Source: Bacteroidales bacterium | Lineage (GTDB): Bacteria > Bacteroidota > Bacteroidia > Bacteroidales > JAADGE01 | Length of the DNA stretch: 64,000 bases | Assembly (NCBI GenBank): GCA_021648725.1 | Contig: JAKISF010000004.1 | Span: 53,736 to 117,735, forward strand | Direction of reading: 5' to 3' | Shown here: in pieces, positions 17,017-26,702 of the stretch | Numbering within the stretch: position 1 is the stretch's first letter | Layout: the number at the start of each line of letters is the position of its first letter | Made by a program: the position numbers and the translations under genes | The notes under the pieces: generated by a model | Database searches by the model: none | Seen by the model: the letters and a program-made list of their open reading frames with translations, nothing else | Told to the model about the DNA's origin: nothing

Positions 17017-20000
17017 ATGAAGAAAAACCTACTTATACTGACACTGTTATTTTTTGCTTTCACAGCATCCTCACAAGAATATATCTTTAAATTCAAAGTA
17101 AGTTCAAAAGAAGAGCTAAAAGTATTAACTGAAGTTATCTCAATTGATAATTATAAAAACGGTGAAGTTACTGCCTATGCAAATCCAAAACAATTTGAAA
17201 AATTCAAATCTTTAGGTTATAAATATGAAATATTGCCCCACCCTTCACAAGGCAAAGTAATTAATATGGCAACTACCGTAGCAGAAATGGCAAATTGGGA
17301 CAGATATCCTACTTATGACGTATATGTTCAAATGATGCAAGATTTCCAAACAAACTTTCCTGCTTTATGTGATTTAGATACAATCGGTTACAGCCAAAAC
17401 GGACGATTAGTTTTAGTACTGAAGATATCTGATAATGTTGCAACACACGAACAAGAACCTGAATTTTTCTATACATCAAGTATGCACGGTGATGAAATTA
17501 CAGGTTTTGTTTTAACCTTAAGATTAGCCGATTATTTATTATCTAACTACGGAACAAATACAGAGGTAACAAATATTATAAATAATTTTGAATTATATAT
17601 AAATCCTGCTGCAAATCCGGACGGAACATATAACGGAGGAAATACTACCGTTGCAAGTGCAGTAAGAAGCCTTGCAAACGGACAAGACCCGAACAGAGAT
17701 TTTCCCGATCCGAGAATAGGAGCAAATACACCTTACAGCCAAGAAACACAAGATATGATGGACTTTGTTTCTGCACATCATTTTGTTATGTCTGCAAATT
17801 TTCACGGCGGAGCAGAAGTAATGAACTACCCTTGGGATACATGGACTACTGCAGATAATGCAAATGTTGATGCAAATTGGTTTGAACAGATTTGCACAAA
17901 TTATGTTCAAACTACACGACTTATTAACTCAAGTTATATGACAGATACTTATGCCGACGGAGTAACCGAAGGAGGAGATTGGTATGTTATTACAGGAGGA
18001 AGACAAGATTATATGACTTATTTTCAACACTGCAAAGAAGTTACAGTAGAATTATCGTCTGTCAAATTGCTGTCAACAGATTTACTGCCTGCATATTGGA
18101 ACTACAACAAACAAGCACTGTTAGACTACATCAAAGAAGCAAATTACGGAATTAACGGAACAGTAAAAAACATCAACGGCGACCCGCTTGATGCTAAAAT
18201 TGAAATAACGGCACATGATAAAGATAACTCATGGGTAGCTACAGACCCTGCAAATGGTGACTACTACAGGCTTATTGCTCCCGGAACTTATGATGTTACA
18301 TATTCTTCATTCGGATATATTTCTCAAGTGCACACCATTACTGTTACCGCTTGGAAAACAACAGTTATTAATGATGTTGTTTTGTTGCAAGCTGCAAATG
18401 TAAATATTTCAGGAACCGTTACCGAAAACGGAACAGGCAACCCTTTGCAAGGTGTAAAAATTGAAATACTTAACACAACTGTTACTCCTGTATATACTGC
18501 TGCCGACGGAACCTACACTATTAATAATGTACCTGAAGATATTTATGATATTAAAGCCACACTAACCGGTTATACTTCCGTAACCAAAACTATTGATATT
18601 TCTACAACAACTGTAATTGATTTTAGTCTGTCAATCAGTAATGCAATAAGTTTTGAAACCGATGTTCCTTCAATATTCACTTTCAGCGGTAATTTACCAT
18701 GGACAAGAGTAACTCCTGAAGCCTATGACGGAATCTATTCAATGAAATCAGGTGCAATTACAGACAACCAAACTTCTGTTATGCAAACAGAGCTAAATAT
18801 TACAACTGCCGGGAATATCAGTTTCTATAAAAAAGTATCTTCCGAATCCAACTGGGATTTTTTAAAATTCTATATTGACGGAACAGAACAAGGAAGTTGG
18901 TCCGGCGAACTTGCCTGGAGCCAAAATTCTTATGCTGTATCAACCGGAATACATACTTTCACTTGGGAGTATTCCAAAGATGCTTCTGCTGCAAACGGAA
19001 GTGATTGTGCTTGGGTTGATTTCATAGAATTCCCTGAATACCAGCAGGCTGCAACATATACAGTAACATTTAACGTTACCGACGGAACAAACCCCATTCA
19101 AAGTGCAAATGTCAATTTTAATTCTCAAAACATATCTACAGATGCAAGCGGACAAGCAATTTTTTCAAATGTTAACCCGGGTTCTAATTTACCTTGGACT
19201 GTTTCAAAAACAGGCTACAATACAGAAAACGGTACGGTAACAATTATTGACGGAGATGTTATACAATCAGTTACTCTGACAGTAACTGTAACATATACAG
19301 TTACATTTAATGTTGATGACGGTACAAATCCGATTGAAAATGCTGTTGTCAATTTCAATTCACAATCTGTTAATACTGATATAATCGGACAAGCAGTTTT
19401 CACAAACATAAATGTTGTAAGTAACAGTCCTTACTCAATCACAAAATCAGGATTTAATACTTATGACGGTTTTATTTCCGTTGTTGACAATGATGTTATT
19501 GAAAATGTTTCAATGTCAGAAACATCATACACAGTTACGTTTAATATTACCGACGGCACAAATCCGATTGAAAATGCAAATATAAACTTTAATACAGAAG
19601 ATATTTTAACAGACATAAACGGACAAGCAGTTTTCACCAATGTTTTGCCGGGTAATAATTTAGCATACACAATTACAAAAAATAATTATAGTACATTCAG
19701 CGGACAATTAGACGTAAACAATCAAGATGTTATAATGAATATTCCTTTAACATCTGTATCTGTTGATGTTTTATTATCTTTATCAAGCATAAAAATCTCG
19801 CCGAATCCGTTTAATGAATTTACAACTTTTGAATTTTCAGTAAAAGAAAGTTCTTCTGTATTCTTAGGAATTTATTCTTATAACGGTCAATTAATAAAAA
19901 TATTAGTTAATGAAACCCTTAATGCCGGGCTTCATAAAGTTACATGGAACGGAACAGATGCAAACAACAAATCGCTTTCAAACGGTTTGTATTTTTGCAA

Positions 20001-20052
20001 ACTTATTTATTCCGGAACATCTAAATCTGAAAAAATAATTTTAATAAGATAA
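17017..20052 (+). CDS. Secreted M14 zinc carboxypeptidase with three tandem beta-domains and T9SS type A sorting domain
   Basis: This 1011-residue exported metallocarboxypeptidase has a signal peptide ending in TASSQ. The M14 domain carries zinc ligands in SSMHGDEITG (His157, Glu160) and ANFHGGAEV (His263), substrate-binding NPDGT and DPNRDFPDP, and a candidate catalytic Glu345 in VTVELSS. Two carboxypeptidase-regulatory-like beta-domains follow (from about residues 378 and 460). After a lectin-like or MAM-like region come three tandem copies of a roughly 80-residue domain starting near residues 679, 759 and 836, each with YTVTFN...DGTNPI...NFN and TD..GQA.F.N. A type A sorting domain (SPNPFNEFTTFEF, ending in SEKIILIR) marks it as PorU-processed cargo. 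Confidence 0.9.
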   Translation: MKKNLLILTLLFFAFTASSQEYIFKFKVSSKEELKVLTEVISIDNYKNGEVTAYANPKQFEKFKSLGYKYEILPHPSQGKVINMATTVAEMANWDRYPTYDVYVQMMQDFQTNFPALCDLDTIGYSQNGRLVLVLKISDNVATHEQEPEFFYTSSMHGDEITGFVLTLRLADYLLSNYGTNTEVTNIINNFELYINPAANPDGTYNGGNTTVASAVRSLANGQDPNRDFPDPRIGANTPYSQETQDMMDFVSAHHFVMSANFHGGAEVMNYPWDTWTTADNANVDANWFEQICTNYVQTTRLINSSYMTDTYADGVTEGGDWYVITGGRQDYMTYFQHCKEVTVELSSVKLLSTDLLPAYWNYNKQALLDYIKEANYGINGTVKNINGDPLDAKIEITAHDKDNSWVATDPANGDYYRLIAPGTYDVTYSSFGYISQVHTITVTAWKTTVINDVVLLQAANVNISGTVTENGTGNPLQGVKIEILNTTVTPVYTAADGTYTINNVPEDIYDIKATLTGYTSVTKTIDISTTTVIDFSLSISNAISFETDVPSIFTFSGNLPWTRVTPEAYDGIYSMKSGAITDNQTSVMQTELNITTAGNISFYKKVSSESNWDFLKFYIDGTEQGSWSGELAWSQNSYAVSTGIHTFTWEYSKDASAANGSDCAWVDFIEFPEYQQAATYTVTFNVTDGTNPIQSANVNFNSQNISTDASGQAIFSNVNPGSNLPWTVSKTGYNTENGTVTIIDGDVIQSVTLTVTVTYTVTFNVDDGTNPIENAVVNFNSQSVNTDIIGQAVFTNINVVSNSPYSITKSGFNTYDGFISVVDNDVIENVSMSETSYTVTFNITDGTNPIENANINFNTEDILTDINGQAVFTNVLPGNNLAYTITKNNYSTFSGQLDVNNQDVIMNIPLTSVSVDVLLSLSSIKISPNPFNEFTTFEFSVKESSSVFLGIYSYNGQLIKILVNETLNAGLHKVTWNGTDANNKSLSNGLYFCKLIYSGTSKSEKIILIR
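19053..19755 (+). repeat. Three tandem in-frame repeats in the carboxypeptidase gene
   Basis: Three units of about 235-240 bases begin near 19053, 19291 and 19525. Each encodes an Ig-like beta-domain with the shared skeleton TVTFN..DGTNPI..A..NFN. The units have diverged at nucleotide level, so the duplication is not very recent. Confidence 0.75.
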
Positions 20053-20073
20053 CTGACTTTTCGGTCAAATTAT

Positions 20074-20111
20074 AAAGCTTTTAAGCATAGTTGTTTAAAA
20101 GCTTTTTTTTT
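20074..20111 (+). terminator. Terminator after the M14 carboxypeptidase
   Basis: An 11-base-pair stem (AAAGCTTTTAA / TTAAAAGCTTT) with a 10-base loop is followed by a run of T through about 20111. Confidence 0.9.
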
Positions 20112-20131
20112 GCTTCGGTCGAAAATTTATT

Positions 20132-20139
20132 TATTTTAG
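20132..20139 (+). promoter_or_regulatory. -7-like element before the acyl-CoA dehydrogenase
   Basis: TATTTTAG differs from TAnnTTTG at one position and lies between the preceding terminator and the ATG at 20177. A TTTG at 20109-20112 lies 19 bases upstream, in the T-run of the terminator. Confidence 0.4.
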
Positions 20140-20176
20140 CCGACTTATTTAATTAATTATATAAAAAGATTTGAAT

Positions 20177-21958
20177 ATGGATAAAAAAGATGCAATAAAA
20201 GGCGGAGAATTCATCGTCAGAGAAACTACGGCAAATGAAATATTTATTCCCGAAGAATTCGGAGAAGAACCCAGAATGATTGCTCAATCATGTCAAGATT
20301 TTTTAGACGCAGAAGTTATTCCTAATTTGGACAAATTAGATGCTCACGAAGAAGGTTTAATGCCCTCAATTCTAAAAAAAGCCGGAGAATTAGGTTTGTT
20401 AGGAATTTCAATACCGGAAGAATATATGGGTTTCGGACAAGATTTCACAACTTCTATGCTTGTTGCTGATGTTCTCGGTGCCGGTTATGCATTTTCTGTT
20501 GCTTATTCTGCCGATACAGGAATAGGAACTTTACCTATTATGTATTACGGTAACGAAGAGCAAAAACAAAAATATTTACCCGGATTGGCAACCGGCGAAT
20601 TGCTCGGAGCATATTGTTTAACTGAGCCGGGAGCAGGTTCCGATGCAAATTCCGGTAAAACAAAAGCTGTACTTAACGAAGCCGGAACACACTACATTCT
20701 TAACGGGTCCAAAATGTGGATAACCAACGGAGGGTTTGCTGATGTTCTTACAGTATTTGCAAAAATTGATGATGACAGAATTCTTAGTGCATTTATTGTA
20801 GAAAGAGATTATCCTGGTATTACTTTTAATACGGAAGAACATAAAATGGGTATTAAAGGCTCTTCAACAGTCCAAATTTTCTTTAACGATTGCGAAGTTC
20901 CCGTTGAAAATCTTCTCGGAAACAGAGGTGACGGTTTCAGAATTGCCTTAAATATTTTAAACCTCGGAAGAATTAAACTCGGAGCAAATGTTATAGGTGC
21001 TGCAAAAATCGCCATAAATCAATCTGTTCAATACTCTAATGAAAGGAAACAATTTAAAACTCTTATTTCTAACTTCGGTGCAATAAAATATAAGCTTGCT
21101 CAACAAGTTATAAAAACATTTGCAAACGAAGCTGCAGTTTACCGTATGAGCAAAAATGTTGATGATGCGGTAAAAAGAAATATTGCAAACGGAATGGAAA
21201 AAGGACAAGCAAATGTTGAAGCACAAAGAGAATTTGCAATTGAAGCAGCACTAATAAAAGTTTTCGGTTCTGAAATGTTAGATTATGTTGTAGATGAGGG
21301 TGTTCAAATTCACGGAGGCATGGGATATTCAGCCGAAACGCCAATTGAAAGAGGTTACAGAGATTCCAGAATTAACAGAATTTTTGAAGGAACTAATGAG
21401 ATTAACAGAAATGTTACAGCCGATACTTTAATTAAAAAAGGACAAAAAGGTGAAATCCCTATTTTTGAAGAAGCTGCAAAAATAACGGCTTCATTAGATA
21501 AAATTCCTGAAAGCCCTCAATTTAAAGGAGAGTATTTTGAAGATGCAAAAATGACTGTTGCAAATTTTAAAGCTGCATTTTTAATGTTAATTGATGCTGC
21601 TCAAAATAAATTCGGACGTAAACTTTCGCGTGAACAAGAAATATTATTCAATTTCTCTGATATTATTATGGAATCTTATGTTGCCGAATCTTTATATTTA
21701 AGAGTTCAAAAATTACAAGATTTAAAAGGAGAAAAAGGAAGTATTTACAAAGATATTTTGGATGTTTATTTATTTGACTCGTCACATGTTGTATATAAAA
21801 ACGGACTTGAAGCAATCTATTCATTTGTTGACGAAGCAGACCAATGCAAATATATTAAAGCCTTAAGATGTTTTACCAAAGTTAAAGGCGTAAATGTAAA
21901 AGATGCAAGAAGAAGAATTGCCGACAAACTTATTGATGATAATAAATACACATTCTAA
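20177..21958 (+). CDS. Acyl-CoA dehydrogenase family protein
   Basis: This 593-residue FAD-dependent cytoplasmic enzyme oxidises acyl-CoA to trans-2-enoyl-CoA. The two domain signatures are clear: GAYCLTEPGAGSDANSGKT with MWITNGGFAD, and QIHGGMGYSAETPIERGYRD. The catalytic glutamate is in RIFEGTNEI (Glu404). A C-terminal extension of about 170 residues makes it longer than standard 380-residue members and places it with the VLCAD-like long forms common in Bacteroidota. ATG 20177 is preferred over the in-frame TTG at 20171. It stands alone between two strong terminators, so it is probably monocistronic. Chain-length preference cannot be set from sequence. Confidence 0.92.
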   Translation: MDKKDAIKGGEFIVRETTANEIFIPEEFGEEPRMIAQSCQDFLDAEVIPNLDKLDAHEEGLMPSILKKAGELGLLGISIPEEYMGFGQDFTTSMLVADVLGAGYAFSVAYSADTGIGTLPIMYYGNEEQKQKYLPGLATGELLGAYCLTEPGAGSDANSGKTKAVLNEAGTHYILNGSKMWITNGGFADVLTVFAKIDDDRILSAFIVERDYPGITFNTEEHKMGIKGSSTVQIFFNDCEVPVENLLGNRGDGFRIALNILNLGRIKLGANVIGAAKIAINQSVQYSNERKQFKTLISNFGAIKYKLAQQVIKTFANEAAVYRMSKNVDDAVKRNIANGMEKGQANVEAQREFAIEAALIKVFGSEMLDYVVDEGVQIHGGMGYSAETPIERGYRDSRINRIFEGTNEINRNVTADTLIKKGQKGEIPIFEEAAKITASLDKIPESPQFKGEYFEDAKMTVANFKAAFLMLIDAAQNKFGRKLSREQEILFNFSDIIMESYVAESLYLRVQKLQDLKGEKGSIYKDILDVYLFDSSHVVYKNGLEAIYSFVDEADQCKYIKALRCFTKVKGVNVKDARRRIADKLIDDNKYTF

Positions 21959-21979
21959 GTAGTTGTTAATAAAAATATT

Positions 21980-22006
21980 AATGCCGGGTTTAACCGGCAT
22001 TTTTTT
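21980..22006. terminator. Terminator between the convergent dehydrogenase and amidase genes
   Basis: An 8-base-pair stem (AATGCCGG / CCGGCATT) with a 6-base loop and a following T-run ends the plus-strand dehydrogenase. The same hairpin could act for the minus-strand amidase gene ending at 22033, though the A-rich flank there is weaker. Confidence 0.88.
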
Positions 22007-22032
22007 ATATCATTAAACCACAATAAGGTTTA

Positions 22033-22800
22033 TCAAATATAAAGATCAAACTTATCGGCATCATTTGCAACAGGAAATTTCTTTCTGAAAGAATCTAACT
22101 CTTCGAAATCCAAAGAAATAGTTTCAACAGATTCATGGTGTGCTTTAGTCTTACTTATAATATTCCCTTTGGGGTCAATAACAGCAGAATCTCCCGAATG
22201 ATAAATTCCGCTTCCGTCCTCGCCTACTCTGTTTACTCCTACAACATAGCATTGATTTTCAATTGCTCGTGCTTTAAGCAAGGTTTTCCAAGCATCATTC
22301 CTGCGTTCGGGCCAATTTGCAATATAAATTAAAACATCGTAATCCTGTTTATTTCTGCTCCAAACAGGAAATCTTAAATCGTAACAAATCAACGGTTTAA
22401 GTTTCCAATTATTTATATTTGTTATTATTGATTTTTTGCCTGCCGAGTAGTATTTATCTTCGCCGGCAAATGTAAATAAATGTCGCTTATTGTATTGAAA
22501 GTAGTTTCCGTCAGCTTGCATCCAAATTAAGCTGTTAAAAAAATTACCGTTTTCTTCAGAAATAATACTGCCTGTAATTACGGCATTTTTATTTTTTGCG
22601 TGTTCTGAAAGCCAATATATTTGGTGATTATCATATTTTGCAAATTTTTTAGGTTTCATAGAAAAACCTGTTGCAAACATTTCCGGAAGAACAATTAAAT
22701 CGGTTTCTTCAGTTACAGAATTAATTTTTTCGGAAAAGTGTTTTAAATTAGCTTCAACACCTTCCCAAATCAAATTTGATTGTATAATTGTTACATTCAT
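22033..22800 (-). CDS. Nitrilase-family amidohydrolase (YafV-type omega-amidase)
   Basis: This 255-residue cytoplasmic C-N hydrolase has the complete Glu-Lys-Cys triad: Glu40 in LIVLPEMFATGF, Lys105 in YNKRHLF and Cys139 in PLICYDLRFPVW. The LPEMFATGFSM block and the length are typical of the YafV group. Those enzymes hydrolyse alpha-ketoglutaramate and alpha-ketosuccinamate in methionine salvage and transaminase repair. The acyltransferase gene lies upstream on the same strand, 52 bases away. The substrate assignment comes from the family, not from direct evidence. Confidence 0.87.
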   Translation of the reverse strand: MNVTIIQSNLIWEGVEANLKHFSEKINSVTEETDLIVLPEMFATGFSMKPKKFAKYDNHQIYWLSEHAKNKNAVITGSIISEENGNFFNSLIWMQADGNYFQYNKRHLFTFAGEDKYYSAGKKSIITNINNWKLKPLICYDLRFPVWSRNKQDYDVLIYIANWPERRNDAWKTLLKARAIENQCYVVGVNRVGEDGSGIYHSGDSAVIDPKGNIISKTKAHHESVETISLDFEELDSFRKKFPVANDADKFDLYI

Positions 22801-22852
22801 TTTTTATCATTATCTATAATATATAACAGGTTTTATTTCCGCAGGTTAAATA

Positions 22853-23404
22853 TTAAATAACAAATTTGCCCTTTCTGTATCCCTCCATGCCTCTGTATCG
22901 TTCCTTTATTGCATTAATATCTGATTTCATATCTCCCGTTATTTTATGTTCTCCGAGAAATCCTAATGTTTTCGATTTAAAATCAATCAAAGTTAAATAT
23001 ATAGGAACATTTGCAGACACTGCAATTCTGTAAAAGCCGGTTTTCCAATCAGGGTTTGGTGAGCGTGTACCTTCCGGAGTAATTGACAAAATCATTTTCT
23101 CTGATTTATTAAATTCCTCTGTCATCTGAGCAATAATACCTCCCGGATATTTTCTGTTTATAGGAATACCTCCCCAATGTCTCAGCAATGCACCCATCGG
23201 AAAAAAGAAAAATTCTTCTTTTATCATAATTGTTGCTTTCATATCTACTAACCAATTATACATTTTCCCGTAAATTACATCAAGGAAACTGGTATGCGGA
23301 GCAATAACCATAACATATTTCGGAACGTCAGGAATATCTCCTACAACTTTCCACCTGACAATTTTAAAAAATGTTTTAGCCGTAAATCTCTTAAATGATG
23401 CCAT
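22853..23404 (-). CDS. Lysophospholipid acyltransferase family protein (PlsC-like)
   Basis: This 183-residue membrane-associated glycerol-phosphate or lysophospholipid acyltransferase-like protein has the HX4D catalytic motif in APHTSFLD, a substrate block GGIPINRK, and the phosphate-binding PEGTRSPNPDWKTGFYRIA. The reading frame is open for another 28 codons upstream, but a TATATTTG promoter element lies inside that extension, and MASFKRFT from 23404 is the usual start for this small subfamily. It is shorter than PlsC and lacks a long N-terminal membrane segment. Its acceptor is unknown: phospholipid, ornithine lipid or another amphiphile. Confidence 0.85.
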   Translation of the reverse strand: MASFKRFTAKTFFKIVRWKVVGDIPDVPKYVMVIAPHTSFLDVIYGKMYNWLVDMKATIMIKEEFFFFPMGALLRHWGGIPINRKYPGGIIAQMTEEFNKSEKMILSITPEGTRSPNPDWKTGFYRIAVSANVPIYLTLIDFKSKTLGFLGEHKITGDMKSDINAIKERYRGMEGYRKGKFVI

Positions 23405-23422
23405 TATACTTTTTTTAAAGGA

Positions 23423-23430
23423 CAAATATA
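23423..23430 (-). promoter_or_regulatory. -7 promoter element for the acyltransferase
   Basis: On the minus strand this reads TATATTTG, an exact TAnnTTTG match, 18 bases before ATG 23404. It lies within the upstream open frame and so fixes the shorter start. No clear -33 TTG is seen. Confidence 0.6.
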
Positions 23431-23542
23431 GCTTTTTTAATAAATAATTGTAATTTTGAGATAATTCAAATTCATAACTTTCTGACAATTTAATACTAAG
23501 ATAAAATCTGATTCGTTAAGCAAATAATTATATCCCAATTTG

Positions 23543-24052
23543 ATGAAAACAATTGCCGCAATATTTTTCACTTTATTGTTAAGTTCATTTAAAATTTCAA
23601 ACTTACATCCTGTGCATATATCAATAGTTAATATTGATTACAAAGATTCTGAAAAAACTTTTTTAATTTCAATAAAGTTGTTTACTGACGACTTTGAGAA
23701 AATTGTAAACAAAAATTTTAATACAACAATAAACCTCGGCAAAACAAACGAAACAAAAGATTGTAACAAATATATTAACAAGTATATCAAAAAGAACTTC
23801 ATTTTTAAGGTAAATAAAAAGAACTTATTTAATACAGATGTTTTTGTAAAAAAAGTAAATAAAGATGAAAATTCTACATGGTTATATTATAAAGTCAAAT
23901 ATAATTCAGGAAGAAAAGTAAGTATTTCAAACACAATCTTGAATGATTTATATAATGACCAAAAAAATTTATTTATTTTTACTTTTAAAAATACCCAAGA
24001 AGCCTATAAATTTGGAAAAAATAAAACTAACTTTGAATTCTTGATTAAGTAG
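23543..24052 (+). CDS. DUF6702 family protein
   Basis: This 169-residue exported protein of unknown function has a short hydrophobic leader (MKTIAAIFFTLLLSSF), then HPVHISIVNIDY and FLISIKLFTDDFEKIVN, which match the DUF6702 pattern of Bacteroidota. The rest is lysine-rich with beta-strand character. The ATG at 23543 is preceded in frame by a TTG that adds only one residue. It lies five bases upstream of the CHU_C surface protein, so they are very probably cotranscribed. Confidence 0.7.
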   Translation: MKTIAAIFFTLLLSSFKISNLHPVHISIVNIDYKDSEKTFLISIKLFTDDFEKIVNKNFNTTINLGKTNETKDCNKYINKYIKKNFIFKVNKKNLFNTDVFVKKVNKDENSTWLYYKVKYNSGRKVSISNTILNDLYNDQKNLFIFTFKNTQEAYKFGKNKTNFEFLIK

Positions 24053-24057
24053 AAGCC

Positions 24058-26691
24058 ATGCATCAAATTTTTAAATATATAATCTCAATTATTGTAGTGT
24101 TGCTAATAACAATTAATGCTTTTGCAACACACAACAGAGCAGGTGAAATTACTTATGAGCATATTTCAGGCAATACATATAAAATAACACTTATTACATA
24201 TACCTACACTCCGAGCCAAGCAAACGAATCTCGTGATGTATTAACAATGCAGTGGGGAGATGATACATCTTCAGATATACAAAGGATTTCGATAGAATAT
24301 TTACCCGAAGACATCCAAAAAAACACTTATACAGGCACACATACTTTCCCGGGTGTGGGCACTTATGTAATCGTTATGTCAGACCCTAACAGAAATGAAG
24401 GAATAATTAATATCCCGGAATCTGTTACTGTTGTTTTTACAATAAGAACAATTTTAAAAATAGACCCCAATATCGGATATAACAACACACCGGTAATGTT
24501 AAATCCTCCTATTGACAAGGCAGCTCTTAATCAAATCTTTATACATAACCCGAATGCTTATGACCCCGACGGAGACAGCATATCTTATAAATTAACAGTT
24601 TGCCTCGGAGATAACGGTGTCCCTATTCCGGGTTATACATATCCTATTGCGAGCAATGAATTATATGTTGACCCGATTACGGGAGATTTTGTTTGGAATA
24701 CTCCCGTTCAGATAGGCGAATATAATGTTGCAATAGAAATTGAAGAATGGAGAAACGGAATAAAAATAGGGAGTATAATCAGAGATATGCAAATTGAAGT
24801 TGAAGAAACTGATAACCTGCCTCCCGTTATTCAAGATTTACCTGATTTTTGCATAACTGCCGGGGATAATATTAATTTCAATGTTATTGCTTCCGACCCC
24901 GATAATGATGACATTATACTTTCGGCATCAGGCGGTCCGTTTGAATTTACAAACAGCCCGGCAACTTTTCCCGAGATTACCGGCTCAAGCCCTGTTACAG
25001 GAACATTTAACTGGAATACAATATGTGAGCATATCAGGAAACAACCTTATAATGTTCTTTTCAGAGCAAAAGATTTAAATCCGGAAGTCGGTTTAACAGA
25101 TTATGAAACCGCAAACATTGAAGTTGTTGCTCCTGCACCTCAAAATTTAATTGTTTCGCCTGAAAGTAACTCCGTTTTATTAACATGGGATAATTATACC
25201 TGTACTAATGCAACAGGATTCCGCATATACCGAAAACACAGCAGTTTCCCATATATACCGGCAAATTGCGAAACCGGTATTCCCGCAGCTTCCGGCTACT
25301 CTTTAATCGCCTTCGTTGCGGGTTCAAATATTATAAGTTTTAACGATAATAACAACGGAATCGGTTTACCGCAAGGTTATGAATATTGTTACAGAATTAC
25401 AGCTTTTTTTGAAGACGGGGCAGAAAGTTATGTGTCAAATGAAGCTTGCACCGAACTAATAAAAGCAGCTCCGATTATCACAGAGACAAGTGTTTCATAC
25501 ACTCATAATCAAGACGGCAGCATTCATATCACTTGGATGCAACCTACTGAATTTGATACGGGTGCTTTCCCGGGACCTTACAAATATGTTCTGGAATCTA
25601 ACAACACACAAATTTGGGAAAATTTCTCAAACCCTGTTGAAATTCTCGGAATTACGGATACAAGTTATATTGATACAATTATTAACACAAAGGATTTTGC
25701 AAAATCATATAAAGTTACCCTGTTCAGCCAAAACGTAAGTAATTGGGAACAAGTCGGAAGTCCTTCATACAGTTCATCACTATTTTTAGAAGGAACTCCC
25801 GGCGACAGAAGAATGACAATAAATATTAACGACAATACTCCTTGGACAAATAAAGAATATGTAATTTACAGAAAAAAGTCTGATAATGAGTGCAATACAA
25901 ATTCACTAACTTATGATTCAATTACAACCGTATCATCTGCACAATACACAGATTACAACTTAAAAAATGATTCAAGCTATTGGTATCTTGTAAAAAGCAT
26001 AGGAGAATACGATTTAAGTTTTATACCGAAACCTCTGATAAACTATTCACAAGAAATTTGCCTGACACCGCAAGATACAACCCCGCCTTGTCCGGTTAGT
26101 CTGATTCTTGAATCTGATTGTGATTTATTTCAAAATTATTTAACTTGGGCTGTTGATTTAAGTTGTTCGCAAGATATTGACAATTTTCTAATTTTCTATT
26201 CTGATTCAATTGACAGTCCTTTTCAATTAATAGATACCGTAAAAGATAATACCGTAAGAAATTATATTCATTCTCCGGAAAATTCATTAGGAGCTTGCTA
26301 TGTTGTTTCGGCACAAGACTCAGCAGGAAACTACATTGAACCTGACAAACTTATAAGAATTTGCATTGACAATTGTAATTATTATGAACTGCCTAATATG
26401 TTTTCACCAAATGCCGACGGAATAAATGATTTATTCATTCCGTATCCTTATAAATTTGTTGAAAAAATTGATATGACTATTTATAACCGTTGGGGAAGTC
26501 CGGTTTTTGAAACAGAAGACCCTGATATAAATTGGAACGGAATTGATTTTAAGACCAAAAAACCGGTTTCTGACGGAGTGTATTACTATGTTTGTGATGT
26601 TTATGAAAAAAGATTATCAGGAATTGTCGTTCGTAATCTTGCGGGTTTTATAAGAATATTCGGTAATACAGGCAATACAAGTAAAGAATAA
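24058..26691 (+). CDS. Large surface protein with T9SS type B (CHU_C) sorting domain
   Basis: This 877-residue exported protein has a signal peptide ending in NAFA, followed by THNRAGEITYEHISGNTY, an N-terminal domain often seen in gliding-associated surface proteins. Ig-like and cadherin-like beta domains follow (DPDGDSISYKLTV, DPDNDDIILSASGG), then three fibronectin-III-like domains from about residue 360. The C-terminus from about residue 773 is the CHU_C gliding-motility-associated sorting domain: LPNMFSPNADGINDLF, IYNRWGSPVFE, WNGIDF, VSDGVYYYVCDV. Type B cargo is secreted by T9SS, often with a SprF partner. Function is probably adhesive; no enzyme motif is seen. Confidence 0.88.
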   Translation: MHQIFKYIISIIVVLLITINAFATHNRAGEITYEHISGNTYKITLITYTYTPSQANESRDVLTMQWGDDTSSDIQRISIEYLPEDIQKNTYTGTHTFPGVGTYVIVMSDPNRNEGIINIPESVTVVFTIRTILKIDPNIGYNNTPVMLNPPIDKAALNQIFIHNPNAYDPDGDSISYKLTVCLGDNGVPIPGYTYPIASNELYVDPITGDFVWNTPVQIGEYNVAIEIEEWRNGIKIGSIIRDMQIEVEETDNLPPVIQDLPDFCITAGDNINFNVIASDPDNDDIILSASGGPFEFTNSPATFPEITGSSPVTGTFNWNTICEHIRKQPYNVLFRAKDLNPEVGLTDYETANIEVVAPAPQNLIVSPESNSVLLTWDNYTCTNATGFRIYRKHSSFPYIPANCETGIPAASGYSLIAFVAGSNIISFNDNNNGIGLPQGYEYCYRITAFFEDGAESYVSNEACTELIKAAPIITETSVSYTHNQDGSIHITWMQPTEFDTGAFPGPYKYVLESNNTQIWENFSNPVEILGITDTSYIDTIINTKDFAKSYKVTLFSQNVSNWEQVGSPSYSSSLFLEGTPGDRRMTININDNTPWTNKEYVIYRKKSDNECNTNSLTYDSITTVSSAQYTDYNLKNDSSYWYLVKSIGEYDLSFIPKPLINYSQEICLTPQDTTPPCPVSLILESDCDLFQNYLTWAVDLSCSQDIDNFLIFYSDSIDSPFQLIDTVKDNTVRNYIHSPENSLGACYVVSAQDSAGNYIEPDKLIRICIDNCNYYELPNMFSPNADGINDLFIPYPYKFVEKIDMTIYNRWGSPVFETEDPDINWNGIDFKTKKPVSDGVYYYVCDVYEKRLSGIVVRNLAGFIRIFGNTGNTSKE

Positions 26692-26702
26692 TTTACAGAA
26701 AA

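Noticed and set aside
17593..17910. 105-residue open frame on the minus strand inside the M14 carboxypeptidase gene
   Set aside because: Cysteine- and isoleucine-rich, no domain, fully inside a well-supported gene on the other strand; an antisense shadow.
19053..19755. Tandem repeats considered as a CRISPR or satellite array
   Set aside because: Units are long, in frame, diverged and encode protein domains of a secreted enzyme.
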